Shown: positions 21,077 to 34,490 of the stretch, one piece after another
Layout: the number at the start of each line of letters is the position of its first letter
Numbering within the stretch: position 1 is the stretch's first letter
Assembly: GCA_030737875.1 (NCBI GenBank)
Contig: CM060910.1
Location: 632,201,303-632,265,302, forward strand
Direction of reading: 5' to 3'
DNA from: Allium sativum
Taxonomy: Eukaryota; Streptophyta; Magnoliopsida; Asparagales; Amaryllidaceae
Length of the DNA: 64,000 nt
The notes under the pieces: model-generated
The model's database searches: none
The model's input: only the letters and a program-made list of their open reading frames with translations
Told to the model about the DNA's origin: nothing
Program-made: the position numbers and the translations under genes

Positions 21077-24000
21077 AATCTCAAATTTTCACGCATGTTA
21101 AACTATTATTTTACAACCTGATAATTCGATTTCAACAAAATCAAAATTTCTTAATTTGAAAGATTTATTAGAATGTGAAGAAAAAAACGTTGCCTTTAGA
21201 TTTTGAATTGAGATGATACGTGTATGGATTTCAACTGGCTGCCCACAGTGGATAGAGCACAAAAATGCATCAAAAATTGAGTTTACATTTGTTGTCATTG
21301 ATTATGCAAATAAGTTATAACAAAAATATAAGAAAACGACCTACATATTAATTACAATGGGGGATAAAAACAATCAAATGTCATTTTGTTCAACAAACAG
21401 TTAAAGAAGAAAACTAAATGAGTGCATGAAGGGAGCACTTTATAGCTGAAGAATCTAAGAATGATTTTTCTTTGTCACACGGTTCTTTTTAGTGCACTAC
21501 GGTCGTTTGATGGCTGGGAACGCTAGGTTTGAAAAATTAAGTTGGATATATGCGAATGAGAAAATATAGGAAAGCTAAAATGATTTCTTGGTAAGAAGAA
21601 CGTTCATTGTTATCGTTATTGTAGCTGAGGTTACTCCCGCATCGGGTTCCTTCTTCACTCTGTTGGGGATTTTATATGCAGTCAGATTATGATAGCCCTT
21701 TTCCTACCTGGACCGTGTCGTATTGACATGGGACATAAAATCATGCTCCATGATTGACTTGAAAATTTGATCAAGTCACGAAGAGTTGTCCCTCAAAGGA
21801 ATAGAAAACTAGTTACAGTACTCTTACGTGATATATTTTAACATGGTAAGGGTTGTACAGTGTATACTGTTTCCTCTAGGCACATTGGAGAGGAGACTGA
21901 TTCTCCAATAAGGAACTCAGCCTCTTTGCCAAAAGCAACCATTTAGGTTGTTGTTCTTTTATTGGTTGTTTTTAGCTACAAGCGGTACATATACAATGTT
22001 TGATAAATATAATTAACTGTTGTGTAATAAAAGGAAAAGTTATAGGGAAATGTGTTAAAGGTGGCAGTAGTTAAATAATATGATGGAAAAAATGACAAAT
22101 TACTGCGCAAGTTGCATTTTCTTTACGTAGTAATTATAAAATCAGTTAATCATTAAGTTGTTGGAAATAAAATGCCAAAAATATGTGTTTTATAAACATA
22201 ATATTAGCCACAACTTGCAATTTTGTCCCCTTGCAATTTTGTCCCCTAGCAAAACAGGAGTATGCAAGCACACAGAAATGTATATATTCTGTCGGAATAT
22301 TAGATGGACGTTGCTTTTTGAGTAATGCATGTGTAAATGAACTGATGCTCGTTGAGCCATAGATAAAGCGCTAATATGGAAGCACAACATGGTGCAAATT
22401 GTAAGTGGAGGGCTTTATAGAAGATTAATTAACTAAATGAAATGAAAAAAAGAAGGAAATATGCTTTCGAACATGTCAGTCTCATATGGATAGTAACATG
22501 TTTATACATAGTAAGCATTTATTATTATCTCAATTTGTTGTATTCAAGCAGTAAAAATATATGTAAATAAGGCAAGTGAAAAAACTGAGAGTGGGGTGCA
22601 AATAAATCTGAATATATCAGCAACACAATATCTACTGATGGACATGTAATTAGTCTGAATTGATATGCAGTTATTGGTTCTAGGCTAAATTGTAAATAAA
22701 AGGTGAGAATTTTTTTTTCCATCAATGTAAAGAGCTAACTGTTTATATTTGTAGTATAAGCGAGTATAACTAATGATACATGCAATAGTGAAAACACTGC
22801 ACTTAATCCTGATTACAGAGCTGAAGTCGCAAAGGTTATTATTTAAAAAGCTTAAGAATTGAAAACCGTTCACTACGTGAATGAAGTTAAGTAGAAAGCG
22901 CAGGCCATACTAAAAGGGGAGTCATATATATTATACTTATTTACCTCTTATTTTGTTAGCAGATCTATACAATTTTGTTTATTAGTATATTTAATTCTCC
23001 ATGTGAAAGACAATGGTTAAAAACCAACATTAATTACTCTGGTGTTTGGTTTTCTCGGATGTCCTTAAGGTAGCAGAATGGATGAATTCCTTTAAGATCC
23101 ACACTCAAAACATGAACTCATACTCCCCTAAATAAAACACAATAAACTAACAGATCAGTAACGTTTTGGAAATGTAGCCTGAATTCAAATAAAGGACCAC
23201 AGATTTGTAAGTAAAGCAACTAACTGGAAGTGGTAAATTAGGACATTAAAAAATATTGCAGACAACGGTTGATTTCTGAAACTACGAGGGTAAAATCACT
23301 GACTTGCAAACAATGGATGCATAAGCAAAAAAGATTTTTGAACCATAAAAAGCAGCAGTTAAAATAGCAAGTCTAGATTATCTGAGATGATTCGTGTAAA
23401 GAAAACTCTATTATTATAAAACTTTTTTATTTGTTCTATTAGTAATCCTATCGAAAAAAGAAAGGTAGCTCATAAAAATTATATTTCGCGAAATAAAACA
23501 ATTTTACATTATTTGGTCAAGCATCACAAAAAATACATAATTACATTGAATTGTAATAATCAAATCTACAAAGCTGGAAGTTGATTCATGACCTTTTTAA
23601 GTTGAAGTTATTGGAAAAAAGGTTAAGAGTAGAAAATTAAAGTTAGATGTGCTAAATTTATGCATATTTCTTCATAATGCACTTCGAAGTCAAAAAAAAT
23701 ATGTGTTACAACCTTTTTAGGTTGTATTTACGATCTATCAATTATATTATAAGCACGTTTGAATGAATACAAAATTTACCCTATGAAATTCACCCAAGTA
23801 GGCATAATTTTAAAACCATGTACAATAATTTTTTGCAATAAACATTTTAATCAAATATTTTCACATAAATTAACATCTTCTATGAATTGTGCATGTATCA
23901 AAATCCAACGTAAATGCCAGCCAAAATATGAAAATTAAATTGGTTAAAAATGAACAAAAATTCAAATCTAACCTCAAAACAAAGTAAGTCAATATTTCGA

Positions 24001-25160
24001 AAGTTTCACATGGATGGATCCATTAGCTACTCAACTACCATCTTAGGATAATACTCGCTAAGTCCTCACTGGTTATACGGGTACCTAGTAGAGATACCTC
24101 AATGATTAAAAATATCACATAAATTCGGGTTATTTACCATACTCAAGCTTACATTTTCCTTGGGAATGAATACCTATGTCAAACATCCATGTAGTATCCT
24201 CTGAAAACTTGAAAAATAACACCACCAAATATTCTTACACTAAAAAAAAGTACTATAAAATAAAATAGTGGCATATATGTATGAATAGGAATATGGAATA
24301 TTTTAAAATTGCTCATTGACCTAGGACCATGTTAACACCTACACACATACACATAATCATCTCGTTAATACAATATATTAACAATTTATATTAGCATTGG
24401 TATAAGTTTAAATAAACCTGACAACAAAGTCGTATAACATATGAACTTCCCCTAACCTTAAGGAAGTAAGAGAGAAGGTTGAGATATGTTGATGTACATA
24501 GTTTGTGCTCTGTTCTTATATATACCGATGTATAGTATTTTTTCGTGCGAGATAAATATCTGCTCATTCTATCTATAGAAGATAACATGATAACCATAAC
24601 ATATGAAGTTAAATACATATTCTCATGTTTTAAACTAAAGTTAAAAGGAAAGAAGGAGTTAATTCTTTCTATTTTTAATATATGAACAGGATCGATTGTT
24701 TTCCTTTGCTAATTGTTGTGTGTTACAAACTATACGTGTTTCTCACATAACATTTTAGCTATTTTGAAGATTCAATTTAGTTTCGTTCTCTTAATTTCAT
24801 TAGAATGCCAAAATAATGGATGCATAGCGTAGATAATAGAATGAGAATTGAAAACTTGTGCAAACATAAGAATCATAGTAATATATTCAATGAGCAATCT
24901 ATATGTATTGGTTTGTCAATCAAATTATTAGTTTATATACAATAAACGAGAATTAAAAAAAGAATTGAAATTTATTAACAAATAAAAAACGACAACTATA
25001 ATTTCAATAAGCAATCTGTAGGAATTGAATCACGAATCAAGCAATCAATTTACATGTAGAAAAAACAAATTAAGAAGGAGAATTTGAATCTAAAAAATAC
25101 GAATCTAATTCTGAATCAAGTAATAATAATTTTATACGTAGAAAAAAAAAAGTAGGCTGA
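20048..25160. other. AT-rich region without recognisable genes
   Basis: About 5 kb of AT-rich sequence with only short chance reading frames on both strands. I see no LTR ends, tRNA or protein family signatures. Slightly GC-richer patches occur at about 21480-21720, 21860-21950, 23050-23120 and 24040-24100. They could be exons of an unrecognised minus-strand transcript starting near 25500, but none gives a recognisable protein. Confidence 0.5.
21036..21073. repeat. Run of 38 T
   Basis: An uninterrupted T-run, which would be a poly(A) tail on the minus strand. I found no matching direct repeats around it that would prove a retroposed insertion. Confidence 0.9.
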
Positions 25161-25530
25161 CCTGCAAGGCATCCATATTATATGGTAAGAGGCGGTGGAG
25201 AGGGAAGGAGATGCCATTAGATCTGGCAGCTTGGAGGCCTCATTTTTTGATACGGCGGAAGAGAAGATGTACAGGAGGGAAGGCTAGGGAGCAGAAGAAA
25301 AAACTCGGAAGCAAGTGTTAATGGGGAAACACCGAAGAAAGGCTATGAGCCATCAGATTAGGAATTGCACAGGTGGTAGCGCTATATCTTTTGAGTAGAA
25401 GATAACTGAAAGGATGTTGAATTCGATTAGATGTGAAAAAGAGGCTGAACGATCTTTTCTTGAGAACAAATGTGACCATCGTTCTTTTTTGGACAAAAGT
25501 GAAACTGAAAGGACTTTGTGGAATCATATA
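25161..25530 (-). other. Possible 5' end of a host gene (leader and first exon)
   Basis: On the minus strand, a pyrimidine-rich leader-like stretch (about 25530 to 25180) follows an AT-rich stretch that could hold a TATA box (about 25530-25560). It leads to ATGGATGCCTTGCAG followed by GTCAGC, which looks like a start codon, five codons (MDALQ) and a splice donor at about 25161. Without splicing the frame stops after 14 codons. No downstream exon could be identified, so this is only a possibility. Confidence 0.22.
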
Positions 25531-25581
25531 TAATATAATTATATAATATAATAGATAGATAATATATAGATAGATTTTTAA

Positions 25582-26125
25582 CTGTAACATGCATAAATTG
25601 GAAAAGAAAAGAGACGATATTGTGAGAAAATTAAGTGGAAGTTTAAGAATTAGAAAATGACAAGTGTGCAAATTGATTTTTTTTTTAAATGTATAATAGT
25701 AAAATAATCTACAAAATGTTAGCGAGTCCATTAGAATTCCTTTAAAAAATAACTATAGTTTGTAGAAGTAATTACAAATTGAAGACAACTAAACTACGAC
25801 AACACATGAGAACCATGGGATTTTTGAGAAAGTTGGAACCGAAGAGTCTTCAGAATTGTAGCATGCATAGAAATATAGAAAAGAAAAGAGATGATATTGT
25901 GATAAAATGAAGTAGAAGTGAAAATTTTAGAAAATGACAAATGTGCGCATTGATTTGTCTTAAAATAAATAATAGGAAGATAATCTACAAACATTAATAA
26001 ATCCATTAGAATTCTTTATGAAGCAACGGTAGTGAGCAAAAAGTAATGATAAATTTATGGCAATTAAAGTGCCGCAGCACATGGTTGGGATTTTTGAGAA
26101 AATTGGAACCGAATGGTCTCCAGAG
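25582..26125. repeat. Diverged tandem duplication, two units of about 270 bp
   Basis: Unit 1 (25582-25855) and unit 2 (25856-26125) share, in the same order, ACATGCATA-like starts, GAAAAGAAAAGAGA, GATATTGTGA, AGAAAATGACAA, CCATTAGAATTC, GGGATTTTTGAGAAA and TTGGAACCGAA. Indels and substitutions are frequent. Both ends of the pair are bordered by TATAATATAATAGAT-like sequence. Confidence 0.85.
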
Positions 26126-29100
26126 AAACATTATGCTTTCATATAATATAATAGATTGGATGGTTTATCGAAATTATCACAATTAATCTTCGAGATTTGT
26201 GGATTTCGACATTTTGGAATGCGAAAAGGTTTTCCAATTAGTAATATATACTGGAATATAAATAATAAAATGGCTTCATAATATGAAACCTTTAGTTTAT
26301 AATAAATATATCAATTTCTGAAAAGTTTTAAATTTTCCTTCGAAAGGGCCAAGGAAAAATCTTTCGTCCTAATTTTCGGGGTATTTGATTTGCGAATCAT
26401 TTAGTTGTTTTCAGCTAGGTAAGGGGAAGATTCGTTTTAATTACGGATTTTTAGCTGAATTATTTTGGGAATTCGTTCGTTGTGTAGCCGTAACATCATC
26501 GTTGAGACTACTTTGGATCTTTGGACACGGTTCAGAGTTTAACTACGGTCTTTGATACCGCCGTGACAAGGATAATTGTTTTTGGATCACGTCAAATCTT
26601 AAAAGATGATGCAGGATGATTAGTATTATAATTCGGCCTAATAAGTTCAAGGCTCAACATTTGCCTAATGGCCATTTGACGTTTGACCGTTTAGCGTTAT
26701 ACCTAGAATGGTCAACTAGTTGGTGAGTTTTGGTACAACTTGGACATAAGACTCAACCGTAAAAGTTGTGTCTAAATCACCCATTTAACTTCTTTCTTTC
26801 GTCCTTCCTTCCTCGTCTAGCCGAATCATATTCTTATCCTTCTTCTCTTTCATTGTAGTCGCCTTACCTCCTCCTTTTCCGCGCTAGTTTGCGCATTAGA
26901 TCTTACCCCACTAGTACTCCAAGATCTAATCCAATTCTTTCTCTTTGACCATTTCTCAGTCCATAATACCTGCTTGCACTACCTGATCTTTTTAGTACCA
27001 TTTAAGTCTTATCCCTAGGGAGAGGTCATTTGCTTGGATTGGAATGAGCAAAAAGGTCTCACCGTGTTAGGGCTAAGAAAATTTGTCGTGCCAGTTGGAC
27101 TTGCACCAGTCCTTTGCTTTGAAATCTTTATATAGGATTGTTGTTTGTGATGCATCCGCCTTTGATATATTTTGTTGGGATAAATTTTGATGAAGACAAT
27201 CGTCGTTTCGGAGATGAAGATTAAGCTGTTTTTGGATGATTTTTCTGAGGAAAATCTCGATGATATTTTAGAGGCATCCGTGTTGTATGCAGACTTGAAT
27301 GGACTTTTGTTTGACCGACTTTGGGGATTTTGCAGCAGATCTCTTTTCCTTAATGTCGGATTTTGTGTTCGAAGATCTATGTCGAAACTACCCATGTTGA
27401 TGTGTGACTCATTTAACACACTGTTCCAATAATGGGAAGTCATGACTGGATTTATCACATGATGCGGAAATTAATATTTTCCTTGATCGATGCCGTAACC
27501 ATCATTTAGTGTTGCATCATATTTGATTCAGCTTGTTGTTCTTGTGTGTTGTCTCGTGGAGTTACTTTCTGTAATTTCACCATTCCATTTTTGACTTTAG
27601 ACAATAATTTCATGAAAATCATTTTTGTGGTAGGTTTCTTTTCTCATCACAAATTCTCTCTTAGAAGAGATGGTGATGTGGAAGCCTCCAACAACACCAA
27701 TAGTATTTGAAACACGAGATTGAGCATTTTGCTACCATGATATGATTAAAATGATTTGAGCTGCAATCCCGGAGCAAGACATCTCGTTGTTTATAGCCAT
27801 TGTTTTGGGAGTTTCGGTATTGTTGTTTTGTTGTCGTCTCTGTTGTTTTCCATTTCCAACATCTGGTTCTTGGCTTTGTGGTAATTCGTGTTTGTAACTG
27901 TTAGTGTTGTTTAAATCGCACGACTTATGTTAATGAGATTTCTATGTTTGAAAATGTTTGTATCATTCGCGCATATTTGTTCGAATGAAATCTCACTTTC
28001 TTATCTAACTAACAGTTGCGCTATAGCTGGAAAGAATAGAATTCCGTGTTGGATAAATTTTAGCAAAGGACAGGTTTTACGTTGTTTTCGTCACGGGTAT
28101 AATGAATCACCTGTTTCTTGTTAAGCTAAAAAATTATCGCGTTCTTTTGGGTGTGATTTCAGTTTTTGCATTTTTGCATGACTTATTTCCTTTCTCGCCA
28201 ACATGTGACTTGAATCGTTTAAGTTTCTGCAAAGTACATTTTTGAAACTTTTTGCAAATGTTGTTTGATAAAAAAAAGAATCCTTTATACTTTTTAAAAT
28301 TTACATTTTTACTGATTTACTTTCTTTTATTTCGGTTTGCGCGAAAACGCAGAATTTGGTTACGGTAGTTTGCGCGTGGTTAAACGTCTATTTTACATTA
28401 AAATAGATTATTTGAAAGGCACAAAGCGCACATTACCAAAATTTTAGTTTTTGTACGAATCTCGTATGAAAGTGAAACGGTATTGAAAAGAAATTTTCAA
28501 AATAAATATAAGAAGTTTTAAATCGGAAATTTATTTTGTGAAAAATTTCGATTTTTGGTCACATGAAAGGCGTAAGGAAGATTTTTGAATGGTTTGTGTG
28601 CGCGACCGACGATGCGATAAAAACGTTAACGACAACAAGAAAAAGGCTGTTTTAGCCTTGGAAACATTGTTTACCTACTTTGTCAACGATGCGCGCGAGT
28701 TGTTTATTAACTCGTTTCACGTTTTAGAGCTTGTTTTGAGCCTCCTTTACAGTCTACAGATGGGAGTTTTTGAGTATTTCATGGAATTGAGGTAAATTTT
28801 CTACTGTAGAACGGGAAATGGAATATTTATAAGAGAAGGGAACATTAAAATTCTTCGCTTTGATTTCCTTTTTCTGGTTTAGGAGAAATTAAATAGGAAG
28901 CGATTAGATGCGTTGACGTTTTGGATGGTAGGATTTGGATGCAAAATTGGTTGCTTCACACTTCTATTCATAGTCGTGTGAGGGTTATGGATGAAAAATA
29001 ATTTTCAAAATTTGCATTTATATAGAACTGCCAATATATTTAGAATGTTGTGCATCATGTTTCCAAAAGTGTTTTAATGATTTAATGCATACATATAGGA

Positions 29101-29269
29101 GAATCCGATTTAGAATCATTATGCGTACATGTTTTGTGGTCGAAATGCAGTATCTAAAATATGCACATGCGCACATGGTTGCAAAGTGGATGTATACAAA
29201 TTGATTGTGTAGGATATGATAAGTAAGTTTTAGAATTTCGGGACGAAATTCCTTTTAAGGAGGGAAGAA
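26126..29269 (+). mobile_element. Probable internal remnant of element G, up to its polypurine tract
   Basis: The right end is clear: hairpin GAATTTCG/CGAAATTC (29233-29240 and 29244-29251, GGA loop), then the purine tract AAGGAGGGAAGAA, then LTR G. The 3.1 kb before it contains no recognisable gag or pol. Its longest frames (27187-27432 plus, 27015-27458 minus) match no family I know. No primer site or 5' LTR is visible, so the element is truncated or its left boundary lies at an unknown point in this stretch. Confidence 0.45.
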
Positions 29270-29548
29270 TGTAACAACCCGAAATTTTAACAATAAATAA
29301 ATTAGTTATTTAATTAGGTTTCAAAAATAGGAATTTCTGCAAATGATGGAATTTGACCATGAAACTTTAATCGTTGCGTTCGTCTCGGAATTATGGTCAA
29401 CTTTCATGTTAGGAGTTTCGCAAACGGAGTCCGTATGAAAAAGTTACGGACAAAATACGGAAAATGGACGGAAATAATAAAACGTAATAAATATATTATT
29501 TGTTTACATTTGTAACCTGTCTTCACTAGGCGAAATGGCTCAAGGGCG

Positions 29549-29575
29549 GTCGACACCCTTGTATAAGCGGTCGAC
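29549..29575 (+). promoter_or_regulatory. GTCGAC pair in LTR G
   Basis: GTCGAC at 29549 and 29570, about 125 bp upstream of the TATA box at 29698. This is the same arrangement as in LTR A. Confidence 0.5.
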
Positions 29576-29697
29576 CATTTCGAGCCAAATCTGCCCGGTG
29601 ACGGCTAGGTTAAAAGGTATAGTTATATATATATTATTATATAAACGGACGGATGTTTATTTAATCTAATCTAACGATTCTTGGAGATTTCAACTCC

Positions 29698-29705
29698 TAT
29701 AAATA
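29698..29705 (+). promoter_or_regulatory. Probable TATA box of LTR G
   Basis: TATAAATA, followed 25-35 bp later by CATTCTTTTGCACAC, a plausible transcription start. Confidence 0.6.
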
Positions 29706-29957
29706 AAGGGGTAAGGCCTCATTCTTTTGCACACAAATCTGTAGGCAGCAGCGAAGCTCTGCCGTTTCCCTTTTCTTTTCAAATAAATTTCTAAGACAAA
29801 ATATAGATTTATATACAATCAAATATAAACAATCAGTTTGAAAGGGGTAATCAGATTCAAGTGGAAAAGGATATGGATTGACGTCTAAGATCTACTTCAT
29901 CAGATTTCTACCCTCTTTTCCTATTTTATTGCAAATCTACAAATCTGAAAGTATCTC

Positions 29958-32639
29958 TTTGACGGCCACCCAGTACATCCTGCACCGAACTAAAGAAAAG
30001 GTGCGATGTATGACATGCCAGGCCGATACAGAATGATCATTAGGGTAGAATAACTCGAAATGAACATGTCATATAACTTACAGCGCATGGATAATATATA
30101 ACAATAAAATAAACAACATGATATAATAATGAAGCACAACTGAACATAGAATCAAATTTCCATAAAAATCATAGAATCTTGAGTACAATACATCTCGATA
30201 CATGAATCTCTGAATAAAATATGCCTCGCTACATCTCTCAGAGTCTAAATACCCATCAACATACAACGGAAATAGAAAAGAAATATCTAGATAGTAGGTA
30301 GTAGTAATACGCCAACCTCCCGCTCGTCACTGCACAACAACACCGACACCAAACCTACTACTCAGTCTTCCCACCATCAAATTGGTGAACAACCCAAGAT
30401 AATAAAAGGGAAACATAAAACCTTGAGTCATACAACAATCTTAGTGAACGATAAAATAATTAACAACAGTTGCATAGGATAATATGAGTATAGGTGGATC
30501 AACCATCCGATTAGCCCAACAGTCAACAAGTTAACATGTGAAAACCATCCTTCATACTCCATTTTAGAATAGGAAAGGACATCCCCAATCCCGCTTCTCT
30601 TCGACATCCTATGGTGATAGCCTACCCAGAGAAAAAAAAGATGACACACAATCAACCATAACATCCATAGCATCCAATATCCTAGCTATCACCGATTACA
30701 GCCTTGAATCCATCCATAATTGGACTTGCTTTCAACAATCAAAAGGGCTAATGAAAAACCCCAGTTCTAGCCAAACTACCATACACCATCGTGACTCGTA
30801 TGTTTGTCTTTTCCCATTTTCGACAACTAGGCCCATCATGACTGCTCAGGATATACGATCTCTTGAATCTGATCCTAACGAGCATCCCCATAATACCCCT
30901 ACTTTGAGTCTGTTAGAACACTTTGATTACCAATAATTCCTTGGCACATCAAACTTGTCAAGCCTTTCATCTCGGAAGCTCAATTTATTCTTGAACCATT
31001 CCATTATCATCCGCGATTGACTCCCATCCTGCCAATCCATCATCGACCTGGATCGTATATCGAATCACGACCAGTGTCACATCAATCTGGCTCCGACCAC
31101 TCCAATACGAGTTCACGATCGAAGCACCGTCAATCTTTGAGTTGCACACCATCCATCTGAAGTCTATTTCCAACCAAACTTCACCAGCAACCTCAGGAAA
31201 CCGTCAGTATGACGCTCCCAAAAACACACATCCATACAGCCTTTCCACATGGGTCTGTGCCGACCCATCCACTTGGCCACTTTTGGCTAAGTCGTTGGCC
31301 CATCTACTTCTTTGCCTCGAGAACGTCCCACCGACCCCTTCTCCAATCGTTTCGGCGTTCATGTTGAAGCTTCAGCCTATCTATTCATATCTCGAGCAAT
31401 CAACCTTTGACCAATCACGAATCAACTCCGAATGATCCAAAAATTTGCACATGGCCTCTACTCATCGCCTCCACACCTCAAAGGACCATCGCCATACGAG
31501 CCACACACATGGGTCAGTGTTGACCCATGCACTTGGTGCATTTATGCACTAAAATTTGCATGCTCCATTCCCCCCGTCTTCTAAAGCACCTCCTCCAATT
31601 TTCGTCTGAACCTCCGATTTGCTATGTTCTTCAATCTTATAATTCTACGGCAAACAATCTAACATACAACTCAAGCAATGCAATCAATTCAATCAAAACA
31701 AACGTCAATCCATACAACAATGATCATACAAACATGAAAAAATTCCAATTAAAACATAAACATATCACAGTTATGAGATCTTACATGATTTGGATGTAAA
31801 CATATGAATAAACATAATCTAACAATTATCCAGTTAATATGATCATATTAAGTTTTCTAGCGTTTCTAAATCTGAATTAAACATATATGATTAGGTCTAA
31901 GATGATTATAACATGTAGCATATGAATATGATCCTAATTTACCCATGCAGCCTGTAGCTTCCATGTGAGAGATACCTATCACTCACCAATTTCTAGATTT
32001 GATATAGATTCAATGAGAACAGATCTGGATAGCGCTGAAACCCCTTGAATTCGATGTAATTTGATGTGATCTAATTCCCTTTGATGATGATCTACCCTTC
32101 CCTGATGATGATATATCTTCTAGATGCAATCTACGATGGATTTGTATGAAAATAATGGAGAAACAGGGCTTTAAGTTGAACTGGATAATCACAAACGCCT
32201 AACCTAAAGTTTAGAATGAAGAGTGTAACCCTAGTTCTCTCCCCAAGCACCCATATTTATATCTACTGGCCATAGGTCTAATGGGCTTGGCTAATCAGCC
32301 CATTAGCTACTGACCAGTCTGCCTAAATAACAACTGCTTAAAATAGTGATTCTTCCCAACTCGCTAAACCAAATACTTAATGTGACCACTCTACGGAATC
32401 ATAAACAACCATCCCAATTCAATGAATCCGATCTCAGCACCTGATTCGATTCTTATCAAAAGTTATGGCCCAAAAAGTAAACTCAAGGGGAAAATGGTCA
32501 TACTTGAATTCGGTAAAAATTATGGACTTGTCTCACATCCCCATGAACAGCATATCAAAATATGAGAATGATTCGACCATTATAGAATAAAATATAATTA
32601 TTTTACGGTCGGTTGATATGTAAAATATGAGTCGTTACA
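29958..32639 (-). repeat. Element E 3' LTR
   Basis: On the minus strand it begins TGTAACGACTC at 32639. Its TATA box is at about 32250-32257 (TATAAATA on the minus strand). Just before it, at 32657-32674, the minus strand has GATTTC pairing with GAAATT (one G-T pair), then the purine tract. Confidence 0.9.
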
Positions 32640-32797
32640 TTCTTCCGCCCTTTAAGAATTTCTCCCCCGAAATCCCAAGCAAACACGAGGAAACAAGGTA
32701 TTTTGCATGCCTACCATCCACGAGCGACCAATTTACCATGAAGTCTAGCATCCAACGATCCATGCATCCAAAAACCCAATCCTAGCATGCAGAACTT

Positions 32798-34437
32798 CTA
32801 ATAGCGCAAGGCGCAATGGCAAAAGTAAGATACGATATATGAGACATAACACTCGAAGAGTTCTGGATGATTTGACTTCATTCTCTCTTTCGTTTCCCAC
32901 ATACAGTCATCATCGTTCTCGCTCCATTGTACCTTGACTATCTTAACAACCTTCCTTTTAAGTTGTTTCGTGTCATTTCCTACGATGCGAAGTGGGTTAC
33001 GAAGCTTAGAAACTTCAGGCTCGACTTCAAAATCTTCAAGCTGGTCTGGAGATACCATAACATTCGAGTCGTGTACAAACTTCCGTAGAAACGATACATG
33101 AAAAACATTATGCACACTCTCCATCTTCCCAGGTAATTCCAATCTATAAGCGAGCATTCTAATACGCTCGATAATCGGAAACAACCCAACAAACCTTGGT
33201 GCGAACTTTCCTTTCTTTCCAAAGCGAACCATATTCATCGATGGCGAAATTTTAACGAACACTAAATCTCCAACCGAGAATTCCAAATCTTTACGTCACT
33301 TATCGGCATAACTTTTCTAACGATCTTGGAATGCTTTCATTCACTACCGAATGACTTCAATATTATCTATCATTTCCCTTATCATTTCTGTCCCAACTAC
33401 CAACTTCTCGTCAGTTTCTAACCAATGAGATGGAGAATTACACGGTCGACTGTACAACACCACATATAGTGCCACTTCCATCCCAATGCTCGCCCGGTAA
33501 CTGTTATTATAAGCAAACTCGACTAATTGCAGATGATCTTCCCATAAGCCTCTAAAATCCAAAATACAAGCTCTAAGAAGATCTTCCAATACTCGATTAA
33601 CCCTTTCGGTTTTACCATCTATCTGGGGATGATAAGCCTTACTCATACATAGCTCGGTTCCCAGCGTCTCTTGCAAGCTTTTCCAGAATCCACTAGTAAA
33701 CAACGGATATTGGTCGCTAACAATACTCTTCGGAATTTCGTGGAATCGAACTATCCACTTACGATATAGCTCAACCAACTTCGATGTATTCCTAGTCAAT
33801 CTGACAGGAATAAACCTTGCACAAGAGATCCATGACAATCCAAATACTATCATTCCTTGTCCTTATCCTAGGTAATCCATCAATAAAATCCATCGACACT
33901 TGCTCTCATTTCCACGTAGGAACTTCCAACGGCTGTAACAATCCACTTGGATTTTTCTGCTCGGCTTTAACTAGTTGACAGTTCATACATTTCGAGATGA
34001 ATTTCCCGACATCCCTCTTTATACCTTCCCAGTAGTAAACCTGTTTCATATCTCGATACATCTTATTACCACCAGGATGAATCATCAATCTAGAGTGATG
34101 ACATTGTCTCACAACCTCATCTCTCAATCCATCTATATCTGGAACAACCGGTCGCCCATTCCAAATCTTTACGTCACTTATCGACTTTAAAATCTTTAGC
34201 CTCCTCTGGTTCAACTCTCATCTCTAAACTTTGAACGATTTCCATAAGCTTATCGTCCCGCTTCTGGCTTTCGCCAATCCTTTCGATGAGAGTCGGTCTA
34301 ATCGATAAGCTAGCTAACATCTTGGGTTCTAACTCACAATGAGGTCTAAAATCAAATCCGGCCAAATAATCGAGATGTTTCCATTTCAAAAACATGGCTC
34401 CCATACTATCATGTCTTCTACTTAACGCATCAGCCAC
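32798..34437 (-). pseudogene. pol: Element E integrase and chromodomain-like tail, broken
   Basis: Integrase joins the element's DNA copy to the genome in the nucleus. Reading from 34437 downward: the end of RNase H (MADALSRR); the HHCC zinc-binding region with HHSRLMIHPGG and CMNCQLV; the catalytic core, with SDQYPLFTSGFW and then DGKTERVNRVLEDL; the GDLVFVKIS segment; and finally a chromodomain-like tail (VVKIVKVQWSENDDDCMWE). The tail is thought to guide insertion to particular chromatin. The frame is broken near 34200, 33900 and 33300, and the first catalytic Asp region is disrupted at about 33850-33900. The gene cannot make one protein. Confidence 0.9.
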
Positions 34438-34490
34438 TACTTACCCTTTCCTAGGGTATAGGCTATTCCAAAATCTGCCAAAAACTCTAG

